A stretch of 64,000 nucleotides of DNA. Origin: Procambarus clarkii. Its lineage: Eukaryota > Arthropoda > Malacostraca > Decapoda > Cambaridae. Numbering within the stretch: position 1 is the stretch's first letter; every line of letters starts with the position of its first letter. The notes under the pieces were generated by a model that was not told where the DNA came from, ran no database searches, and was given only the letters and a program-made list of their open reading frames with translations. Positions 1-11,800 of the stretch are shown in pieces. The stretch is from assembly GCF_040958095.1 (NCBI RefSeq), contig NC_091233.1, positions 20,485,824 to 20,549,823 on the forward strand. The letters are read 5' to 3'. Both the position numbers and the translations under genes were made by a program.

Positions 1-3
1 CTC

Positions 4-117
4 TGAGCAAATCCACAGGACCTGTGGCGAGGATTCAAACCTATGCTCTGGGTATTCCCAGATGCACGTTCTAAACAATTCATAGGTTCGAATCCTCATC
101 ACGGCTCCTGTGGATTT
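4..117. repeat. Foldback element with tRNA-like B-box arms
   Basis: Two inverted arms with AAATCCACAGG..CTGTG and GAGGATTC..AACC face each other; each arm contains a GGTTCGAATCC-like box. The same family is at 3953-4193, 10637-10748 and as one arm at 15410-15500. Confidence 0.7.
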
Positions 118-639
118 TCTCGATATTTATATAGCATTTTACTGTGATTTCTCTGTGTATCTTATCTTTTGCAGCATGCCAGGGTCACATTCAGACCCCG
201 ACAACGATTTTTAGCACTGCCTGCAGCTACACCAATGAAATTACAGTACAGATTTTCCTCAATACAGATTTTTCCTTATAAAAATATACACCATTATTCA
301 TTAATCTTGTGAAAATTCACAAATTCCTTGCTATTCAAACTAAGGCCATAATCCCATAAAACACTTAAATTCTGCTCCTCCCCTTCTATAGAAAACTGAA
401 GGCCAATGCAAAGATTCTAAAGGGAGAACTATTATATTGTGTGAATGCCTTTTAATATTATAGACATTAGTGACAAGTGCTCTTATTTTGCAATCGGTAA
501 TATTGCAGGATTGAGAGAGATACAGAGAAGAGGAGGGTAGATGGGGAGAGAGGGAGGGAGAGGTCAATGGTTATAGGGGAGAGGGGGAAGGGGTGAAAAA
601 GATACCATACATGAAAATCATTTTGAGGCAATGGAGTAT
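118..639. other. No gene seen; AT-rich with a purine-rich stretch
   Basis: This intron or intergenic sequence contains a GA-rich tract near 510-600. No exon-like frame with family similarity was found on either strand. Confidence 0.5.
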
Positions 640-885
640 CTTGAGGTTATCTTGAGATGATTTAGGGGCTTTTAGTGTCCCCGCGGCCCGGTCCTTGACC
701 AGGCCTCCACCCCCAGGAAGCAGCCCGTGACAGCTGATTAACACCCAGGTACCAATTATACTGCTAGGTAACAGGGGCATAGGGTGAAAGAAACTCTGCC
801 CATTGTTTCTCGCCGGCGCCTGGGATCGAACTCGGGACCACAGGATCACAAGTCCAGCGTGCTGTCCGCTTGGCCAACCGGCTCC
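640..885 (-). repeat. tRNA-derived SINE, family A
   Basis: The minus strand begins with a tRNA-like head (GAGCCGGTTGGCCAAGCGG, later GGTTCGA/GTTCGATCCCAGG). The body contains TTACCTAGCAG and GGCCTGGTC, and it ends ATCATCTCAAGATAACC. Other copies: 1850, 9248, 48450, 63790. Confidence 0.8.
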
Positions 886-1849
886 CTATAACTCAAACTC
901 ACGTTCTGGTGAAGCCCAGAGAGAGGAAGAGAGACAGAGAAAGTGATATTATATGTTTGGTACCACCTCTGGTGCAATTGTGGGGATCCATAGCCTTGGA
1001 GAAGAGAATAAAAGGTACTGTATTCAGAGAAGTCCTTGTAATTTCTCCTCGAACATTTGAGTATTTCCTTCTCCTACCACCTATACATTTTTATTTTATG
1101 CAATATGATTTATTTAATTTATTTTATTACATTAAGTTACAGTTTTCAAAACACATATACTGTACAGCAATCACTTCGAAACCCTCATCCAGCTCTGCAG
1201 AGATAGAGTTCATCCCCAGGATACAGCAGGCAGGTACACCCGGTATTCAGTGAAGATAGGGGAGGCGAGACACAAGAGCTACATAAATACTGTACTTAGG
1301 CGCCCGATGATCCAGGTAGGTTTCCAAGGCAGAATTTGGGACAGCCAATGTAAAGTTCCCAGCATGGGGAGCATTCACAACAAAGAAGCATCCTTTATCC
1401 TTTCCAGAAATTGCCTCCAGTATTGTTGATGCACGTTCTCCAACACACACACACACACCTACCCCATCTACAATTGCTACTCTAGATCATATGGGTCCTA
1501 CCCCTTACGAGTCAACCGGACATCTAAATTAGCAGGAATTTGTATTGGGAAATTTTAAAAATTAACATTCATAATTGTTTGTACCACAACCAACATAATT
1601 TTTTTCCACCCACAATAAACATAAATTTACATGGTCAGGGAAGGCTCTTCATGTACAATACATACAGTACTAAAATATGCCATGGTCAAAAACAGAGATT
1701 TCAACTTACCTTGTTGACATTTGTCAACTTGCTTCACGAAAGTCATCAATATTGATCATTTACCTAACTTAATACAACGTTAAAATTACTGTACTTGAGC
1801 TTTGTGTTCCCTTGTATCACAGTCAGTAAGCAGTGTAAGTAACTAGTCG

Positions 1850-2120
1850 CTCCGCCTGTCCTGGGGCGCCTGACAGCTGGGTGGACAGCGCTTCGGATTC
1901 GTAGTCCTGAGGTTCCGGGTTCGATCCCCGGTAAAGGCGAAGACAAATGGGCAAAATGTTTCTTTCACCCTGATGCCCATGTTACCTAGCAGTAAATAGG
2001 TACCTGGGAGTTAGACAGCTGATACGGGCTGCTTCCTGGGGATGTGTAACAAAAAAGGAGGCCTGGTCGAGGACTGGGCAGCTGGGACGCTAAGCCCCGA
2101 AATCATCTCAAGATAACCTC
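1850..2120 (+). repeat. tRNA-derived SINE, family A variant
   Basis: A tRNA-like head with GGGTTCGATCCCCGG near 1916-1930 is followed by the family A body (TTACCTAGCAGTAAATAGG) and the AATCATCTCAAGATAACCTC end. Confidence 0.8.
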
Positions 2121-2827
2121 ACTGATTTTTTTTTTGTTACACTACTGACTTCATCATAAAAAATATGATGGTTTAGGGAATTAAAATCACTACAACGCTG
2201 GTGCTTCATGGGCCTAATGATTATCAATTCCTGTAGGTTGCCTAATCATGATACTCACCATTTGCTAATCTCTATGATACAGATATACCAGTACTCAGAA
2301 TTTAGGTTCCACGACCCACCTGAAAACATTTTTCGACCCACCAGTTGGGAACCACTGATCTAGAGTATAACCCAGCATTAGACTACCTGCTAATGATCTC
2401 AGAATATGATATGACTGGCTACATGGTAACCTGAGAGTGGATTATATTGTTAACTAACATTACAAAAGGTTTATAGTTACTGTATTTAATTTGAATTCCT
2501 GTGAACATTAATGACCTTCTGTATATTATAAACATAATACTACATTGTCAAGACTTGGTAACCTGAATCACATGGGGTGCACCCCAACTTGAGTTAGCTG
2601 AACTTCCTACCAGAAGTGTCAAAAATTTGCATACTGTATTTAAAAACATTTTGGACCACAAACTAGTTACACCCTCTTTTTACTAAAAAAACGATGAATG
2701 CGAATTCATTTCGGTTATTGGAATTCGGGTTACCGAGCTCCTTTAGCCCTTAAACAGCTCAGCTCATTAAAAGTCCTATGAGGGAAAGATATCCAGGCCA
2801 TATTTCCATAGACCGTAATGTACTCAC
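2121..2827. other. UCKL1 intron sequence, nothing recognised
   Basis: AT-rich sequence downstream of the 2828-2917 exon. I looked for the UPRT-domain exons on the minus strand and saw none. Confidence 0.5.
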
Positions 2828-5800
2828 CTGTTGTAGCTGTGTCATAACATTCTGAGCAATAAGGTTGATGGCAACTTCGTTTTCTCCACCTCTTGGAACT
2901 ATAATGTCTGCATGAACCTAAAATATAAATATTTTATGAACAACCATTAAACAACATTTTTATACAATATGTATGCTTTACAGACTTAAATTTGTATCAA
3001 AAAGTTCAATAACTGAGTACGAAAAACCATGAAAATCTTTTAACTCATTAATATGAAGTTTACAGGTGATGTACAGGCTGAATCCTCTATTAGCTAGTTT
3101 TTATTACTACAAAGTGCAATAATTTATGTGAAAATATCTAAAAACCGATTTCTACTTTTTTTTGTTAAATTTCTGTACAATTATCACAAGAATGCCTATG
3201 GTCAACAGGCAAGCTTTATGAACAACTACAATTAATTTCAGAAATGTGGATTTACTGTGGAAAAAAGTATTAACAATACATTCACATTCATCTCCACTCT
3301 TAATCAATCCACCTATTTCTGATACCTCATTCACTCTTGAAATCTTCCCGGAGTGGCTTAAGAGCATTTGGACAACCTTATCAACACATACTTCTCTAAC
3401 CAGCTCATCCACATCTATATGAAAATAATATAATGAAACATTAACGCTGAAAGTGGCAATTAACATGACAGGTATAAACAGCTAGGAGGCAGCGCATAAA
3501 GAGCCAGATCTCACTCCCCTGTAGTCACTGATAGATAAGCACTACTAGGTATATTCCCTTTCATGACTGCATGATCCCTTTCCTGTGTAATCAGTATTGT
3601 ACATCTCTCCAAAAATTTACACTTCCACAGACTCTACTTCTAGTAACATTGTTGTCAACACACTACTCTCAATGGGATACTTTCCACTTTAATCCTCTAC
3701 TGACTACACGGACAAGCACTCTTTCTGTTGGGGGTGGTTACATGTATTGATTCTGGGCCAGGGTTAATCATTCTTTTATGTTTCCACTTATGACACCTGC
3801 ACATCTTTTATCAATCATGGTGGCTTAGTTTGCTTTTATTTAAACATATTATGAGCTATGAGGTTGTCTAAAAAGGTACTGTAACAACATTGGGTCAAGA
3901 ATGATCTCACTACACACTACACAGAAATCACAATAGCATGCATCAAATGAACAAATCCACGAGGGCCGTGACGAGGATTCGAACCTACGTCCGAAATACC
4001 CCAGACACTGCCTTAATCGACTGAGCTACGACATGGTAAAAGAATTGCAACCGGGAAATCGTTGGTAAATCAAGATGATTTCCCGGTTGCAATTCTTTTA
4101 CCATGTCGTAGCTTAGTTGATTAAGGCAGCATCTGGGATCCTCTCTGACGTAGGTTCGAATCCTCATCACGGCCCTTGTGGATTTGTTCATGATCTCACA
4201 AGGTTTCAAAGCTCAAAAACTGATTAATAAATACAGACTAAGCAGCCACGAGTGACGTAAGACTTTACATGTCTCGGAAGTAGACAAATACTCAACGAAT
4301 CCTTGGCCAGGTTTTTGTTCTGGCATGTAATATGACAACATACCTCCTGTTATTGTAAACACGTGTTCTTCCCTAGTCTGGCTAACCTCATGGAGCACCA
4401 CAAATCACTGGCTGGAAGTTGGGTGTCTTCCTTGTTAGCTGGTTGGCAAGCAAGTTGTATTTCAAGCTACCTAGTCGTCTACTGTATGTCCTTGACTCGC
4501 AATCGAAGGACCTGGGGCCAATTTCTCATACTGGACAGAAACAGTTAAGAACATTTCCTTTCACATGATACCTCTATTCACCTATCAATAGTAAATACGT
4601 ACTCACCGTGGACCTCTGATGTTCATACAGTGTTCTCTGATTGTGCCCATGGCACCTCTGCTCTTCACTGGTTCTATTCTGCATTTTCTTCCATGTCGTT
4701 CACTCCAGTACATTGTTATTTTACTGAGCAGATTTGGGACCTGTCTCTCCAGTACAGTATTTTCCATATGTATATTATTTGGTATCTCTCGTCTCCTTTC
4801 TAGTGAGTACATTTGCAGAGCTTTAAGACAATCCCTAAACCACCTAAATTATTGGGATTGTCTCAAAGCTCTCCAAATGTACTCACTAGAAATGAGACGA
4901 GAGAGATACCAAATAATATACACATGGAAAATACTGGAGGGACAGGTCCCAAATCTGCACAGTAAAATAACAACGTACTGGAGTGAACGACATGGAAGAA
5001 AATGCAGAATAGAACCAGTGAAGAGCAGAGGTGCCATGGGCACAATCAGAGAACACTGTATGAACATCAGAGGCCCACGGTTATTCAACATCCTACCAGC
5101 GAGCATCAGAAATATTGCCGGAAGAACCGTGGACATCTTCAAGAGGAAACTGGATAGTTTTCTTCAAGGAGTGCCGGACCAACCAGGCTGTGATGGATAT
5201 GTGGGCCGGAGGGCTGCTCCAAGTAACAGCCTGGTGGACCAAACTCTCACAAGTCAAGTCTGGCCTCGGGCCAGGCTTGGGGAGTAGAAGAACTCCCAGA
5301 ACCCCATCAAGTAGGTATCAAGCAGGTAAGCAGGTACTTGGAAGCTAGGCACCTATTGTGGGGTTGCATCCTGGGGAAGGTTGGTAGTTGACTTAGGGGT
5401 ACCTAGATTAGTCTAAGTTCAGGCTTCCAGTCCCTGACAACTGGAAAGTCTGGTGGGAGGGCAGCCCACCTGCTCAAAAGATACACATCTTCAACAAAAC
5501 CATTATGCAATGCTTTCCTCAGGACGTCACATTAGCTCAAGACAGCTAGTGGCCATCCAACTGCCCACATGCCAATCCAACCATCTGTCAGCTGCTCGGC
5601 AGCTTTAGAAACTCAAACACAATCAATTTCCCCTGCCCTGGTAAGTTATTAAGAACATGTCTATATGTTCCCATAGATGACACAGCTCACCATCCATCCA
5701 TTCCTCCACCCCAAATCTGCAAGACCTTTAACGAATAGTAATCAAGCACTCGGAAGAACAAATTTTTTCCAGTTGGTAGTTTACCCAGATTATGAGTAAA

Positions 5801-8800
5801 ATATGGAATAAAAGTCTTCTCTTTTGCTATCTTCATTTTCTCTCTTCATATAGAACTTGAAATAATAGAAAAGTTATTCCTGTCTTCTTTAGCAGATGCA
5901 GTACTTTATTTTCCAGTATATAAGACACACCTAATTTACAAGGATATTTTGAGGAAACTAATTAAGCATGTTTCCTCATACACTCATTCAAAGATATGTT
6001 CATGTGGTTTTGTGGGGGGAAAATATGTAAATATAATATATATTCAGTTGGTTATGAGACCAAAAGCAAGTCCTATCTGCTAGCAAATACTGTAACTGTC
6101 CTGGACCAATATATCTTGGGTTAATAGTGTTCACAAGCACTCCCAAGCATCCTCTCCAAGTGTAAGCTTACCATAGACGGAGCGATATAGTAATCAAATG
6201 CTGGTTTGACGAATTTGAAGTACTGTTTAAGAACACCATCCAGTTCTCTCGCTCTTTCACCAATGTCTCTCTGTAGCCGTCTCACTAATCTCTCATCCGA
6301 GTCAGTGTCTACAAATACTTTCATATCTAATAACTAGAAAAGAAAAGAAAAATTAATTATCAAGTAATTTAATTATAAAAGCTGTATATTTATCTGAATT
6401 TACCCAAGGGCCACCATCTCTGGTGGCCTCATCAAAGGAAAATAAAAGATTTATTTAATTTTGATCAAGGATTTGAACTGAAACCTATAAAATATGAGGC
6501 CTACCAACCAGGCCAAAATGCATACAATACGGAAGGCTCTCAAAATGCAGCTAGCTCCCAATGAATCCAAGATTATACATCTTCCCTAAAATCCCACTAC
6601 GTTATTTGGCTGTAATCCACCACTTCATCCATGTCATCTAAACTGTTATTCACACCCACGTAAATAGACTGCATTTTATACAATGTGGATGCAGGGATGC
6701 ATTACCACCAAATAACATTGTGAGGCTTGAGGGAAAGTTTAAAATCTCAAGAGGTGATGTTCACCAATGAATAATGAACAAGTCAGTCAGTAGCTCGGTG
6801 GTCTATGCCCTGAGCTTACAACTGAGACTCCTAGACCAGACCACACACTAGAAAGTGAAGGGACGACGACGTTTCAGTCCGTCCTGGACCATTCTCAAGT
6901 CGATTGCCAGGACGGACCAAAACGGGTAATTCTCTGGGTAAACTACTCAAGAGAATGGTACAGGATGGACCGAAACATCATCATCCCTTCACTTTCTAGT
7001 GTAAGGTATGGTCAACATACTTCAGCCACGTTATTGTGACTCATTGTCTGCATATGACTACTAGGTTCAATCCCCGTGCAGGAAAGAAATGCCTGGGAAA
7101 GTTTCCTATCACCTGATACCTCTGTTCACCTAGCAGTTGGTTAGGCGATTGTTGTGGGTGGCATTCTAGAGAATGGCCAGTAGCTATTGCCTAGGGAAGG
7201 GGGGGGGGGGAATCTCAATAAGCCTAAGCACAGACTTCCAGTCAAGGTGAATTATGTAGCCTCGCTTATCACCGATGTTGTAAATGACAAAGCTGCAATG
7301 GTAAACTATCTTCATTTAATATTGATTTTCATCTATTCTAGAATTATTTCATCGAGTCGAGTAACCATAAATACACGTGACTTAGCGCTTTCGCCTGATA
7401 ATTAAGTTACGTATTTCTGTTTGACTTTTTTGGCATGGCACTGGAGTCTTCCAATGCTTACAATGCCGAGCTTGCCAACTATTGTCGTGGATTCCGTCAA
7501 AGCAGGACCATTCTCCAATAGCTCGTCCAGGACTATGAAATGGAACCTGGGTTCAATTTCCAGGCATGACAGAAATGGTTGGGCTCATATCCTGTTACCT
7601 GATGCCTCTGATCACGTAGCAGTAAAATATGCATCCGAGTGTTATGCAATTATTGTGATTTGTATCCTGGGAAAGGTCAGTATCTGGCCTAGGGGGGAAA
7701 GGACCTTACAGTCTACAACTGGAATAATAACTTATTTCTGTACTGTACAGATTACAATACTGTCTATGCTCAATTATCCAAATTATGTGGGACCTGCCTC
7801 CTTTTCAAGTTGAAACTGAAGTTAGCCAAATGTTTTATCGGGAATATTCAAAGACGAAAAAATTCAAATTTACTCAGGTTTTCATTCAGTAGAAATCTTG
7901 GTAATCCAAATTCCTATACTGGTTAAAAGTTAAAAAAAACGTGAATGTGAATTAATTCAGATTGCTAGGAAAACTGAGTTACCGGAATCTGAATTACTGA
8001 ACTCTTGCAGTAATTACAGAAAACATTACACTGGTTATCTAAATTAAATCATTTCATCCATAATTTAAACTTCATGACAGAAAGATCAAGCAATCAGAGA
8101 AATTACTTCTATTCCAATATTTTCACAAATTATTATAATGAACAAACTGGCAGACATACCTTTAAAACATCAGGTGAGTAGAAAGCTATAATCCCCTCGA
8201 ATATAATGACATTGGCACCATACATAGTTTTCTGTATAAAAAAAAATATATATACTGACGAGAAATTCAATGAAATGAAATTAAACAAAATTAGTTACAT
8301 GCATTTAATTTTAATTCGCTTAAAAAAAAAAAAAGATGAAAATAATAGGCGAAGTCATTGCATCACACTTCAAGAGTGACAAAGTCCATGCCGGGCTCTG
8401 GACAGGGAGTCACACCAAGCGCTGGACAGGTGTCACGCCGGGCTCTGAATGGGGTTCATGCCGGGCTCTGAACGGGGTTCACGCTGGGCTCTGAACAGGG
8501 GCCCACGCCAGACTCGGAACAGGTGGCCACACCAGACTGAATAGGAGGCATGCCAGGCTCTGGACGGAAGGCCACACCAGGCTCTTGATGGTGGGGGAGG
8601 GGGGGGGGGGGGAGCAGACTCAAGGCTCTGGACGGATGGGGGGAGGGAGCGGCCTCCCAAGGCTCTGGACAGAGGCCAACACTTCCTAAATCTTAAATGT
8701 ATACTGCAATTAACAAGTCCTCAAATATCTGTATACAAATCCTCACCACTATCATCATCCATTCATTCCATATTAGTAAACAATGCTGCAAGGATATGAT

Positions 8801-11800
8801 AAAATCATACACAAGTTGGTACAACAAAGCCTATTTTCTGATTATAAACACCACTTATATCATTAGGTTAGGCATAGATAGGGATGGATGGGTTGGGTTG
8901 GGTTAGGTTAGAGTAAGAACTAAGGTTAGGTAGTTTTTAATATCAGTTGGTGAACTGTCTTGTGCACAATTTGATTTTAACATGCCGAGTTCAACCACTT
9001 GGGCTGGACAGTAGAGCCACAGTCTCGTTTTATGCAGGTCAGAGTTCAATCCCCAACCGTCCAAGTAGTTGGGCACGATTCCTTTCCTCCATCTCATCCC
9101 AAATCCTTATCCTGATCCCTTCCCAGTGCTATATAGTCATAATGACTTTGCACTTTCCCCTAATAGTTATCTACCTTTTATCATGCTGACTTTTTATTTA
9201 TGGAGGAATAAGAAGGGGTACAGGACTCCCCAGGCATATGGTGTTATCTTGAGGATATCTTGAGATGATTTCGGGGCTTTAGTGTCCCCGCGGCCCGGTC
9301 CTCGACCAGGCCTCCACCCCCAGGAAGCAGCCCGTGACAGCTGACTAACTCCCAGGTACCTATTTTACTGCTAGGTAACAGGGGGCATAGGGTGAAAGAA
9401 ACTCTGCCCATTGTTTCTCGCCGGCGCCTGGGATCGAACCCAGGACCACAGGATCACAAGCCCAGCGTGCTGTCCGCTCGGCCGACCGGCTCCTCAGTGT
9501 AGTATGTATGCCTCGGTGTAGGCAAGTGCACTTAAAAAAAATTCTGCCTTTTGTACTTTTAAGTCATTCACAATCACAGAGGGTGAAGTGCGCTTTCCAT
9601 ATCCATAAAATCCTTCTTGCCGAGAAAAACAAATTGAGCCGAAAGACCTAAACCGAGTCCACATCCCTGCTTGTGCCTGAGGTGTTCGAGGGAGCAGGTT
9701 CGATCCCATCATACGGCTCAAATATTTCCTCATAGCTATATCATGTTCTTATGTTTTCATTGTGCAATCCCTCTTTTTTTTTTTTTACTGTTATATTCCA
9801 CATTAATTACAACATCCAAGTCAAATGGAAAGAAAGACAGTGGATATTATGATAAAATTAATAATAAAAATTACTCACAGTTTTGATTTCACGGGAATGT
9901 GTGACAAAGTTGTATATTGGGACCTCGACTTTTTTACCTTCCTTTAGTCTAACCAGCGTCTTTGCAACTAATTCAAAATCAAAGGCATCAGGATGATCAA
10001 AGTTGTATTCATTTCTTGCTGCTTCTTCATGTTGCTTCTCTGTTAACACCTTTGGCAATTAGAAAAGAATGTGATTAATGAACTGTCTTATGATAGAGAG
10101 AGAAAGAATAAGCCACGATAATGTGGCTGAAACAAATGGTTCAACCCATACAAATGAAATTAAATTGAAGTCATGATGAGTGACTTTGAATTGATGAGTG
10201 TTCAGGATGCGTCAGAACGTCATCACTTTCACTTCATTTCATGCGAAGGGGTTGGGCTTGATTTATTATGATAAATTTTCCTTTAAACAATAACTGTAGC
10301 AATACTGTCCAATGAATGCATTTACTGGAATTTACTTTACTAGCATTTATGGCATACAAGACATTTATTTCACAAGAATATTTTGTTGTCCTTTTACTTA
10401 GTATGTTTTGTCATGCATTTACTAAGAGTAATTTTCAAGTTGTTGTGTAAGGAAAAACATGTGATTTTGTACATGTAAAAATACATAATATATATATTTG
10501 ATTTGTGGCAGACAAAAAAAGTATCCTATCTCCTGGCAAATATGGTACATTAGACAACATTATTTATAAATAGCCCAAAATCCAAACACGTAATCTAAAT
10601 TTAAGCAGAAAATAAAATTGAAGAAGAGAATAGAGTTAACAAATCCACAAGGGCCGTGATGAGGATTCGAACCTGCGTCCAAGAGCATCCCAGACGCTGC
10701 CTTCGGACGCAGGTTCTAATCCTCGTCATGGCCCTTGTGGATTTGTTCATTTGATTTGTTCATTTAGAAATCACGTTATTGTGATTTCTGTGTGTAAGAG
10801 TATAGAGTTGTTCTCTAAATCAATTAAATATTGTAACTGTTCAGTAAACACTTGTTCAAGTGACATACAGAATAAGGTAAGAATAGAGACAGGAGAGATT
10901 ATTTTATAAGAAGACCAATCTACCGGATGATTAAGAGTCCCTATACTTCACCTCACTCTCTTACATTACATCTGCCTGTAGCTTCCTCTCTTCTTTCACA
11001 CAGCTTTATAATGGGCCAGAAATGACAGAAACATCGTTGTTTCTTCACTTTCTGACGTGTGGTTTGATCATCATACCTTCGGCCATGTTATTGTGACCCG
11101 TCGTCTGCTCACCTAACCGTAGTTACAAGATGAAATCCCCACTTGTGATATCCCATCTTCCCTAAAATCTTTACCATGTGTCATTTTGTAAATATGAAAG
11201 AATAAATGAACATTAGAATCTCATGTCGCCTTTTGTGGACTACTTGAAATTACAAAAACTTGAATATGGTAAAACCCCCTTACCCTCAAAAAAATTCACT
11301 ACTGAAACAAATATTCCTGAAATGCACTTTTAATATATTTAGTACCTTCAAGATTGGGAAAAAATCCCATTACCTACCTTATAAAACGAGTCGAGAGAAA
11401 GAAGGGTAACCCAAGGCACGTCCAACTCTTCAATAATTTTCCTGGCGACTGTGGTCTTCCCCGAGGCACTCCCACCGCACACACCTCAAAGAAAGAGCGT
11501 CAGATAATATGCACCGAAATCACAACATAGTGCTATTTATCTACATTATTAGAAGATCTTACAAAAAAAAAAAAAAATCACGAGTACAAGCTGGTGTGAC
11601 GAGCACAGGCTAGCAGTCAAATTTTGTATCTACTGTACCTAGCTATTGCATTAGTAATACCTTTTATTTACACTCTCATTTGACTGGTTTACTGTTTACA
11701 TCCTCAATATGAAGTGATCTCTGGCAAATCAGCTATGACTCATAAATACAAGTTGGTGTGCTGATTTTCCTTATTTTACTGTTTAATTTGACCGTGATTG

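Noticed and set aside
3152-3466. 104-codon minus-strand frame ([20 protein letters not shown])
   Set aside because: No recognisable family, no splice sites fitting the UCKL1 phases, and it lies inside a UCKL1 intron; the UPRT domain expected next does not look like this.
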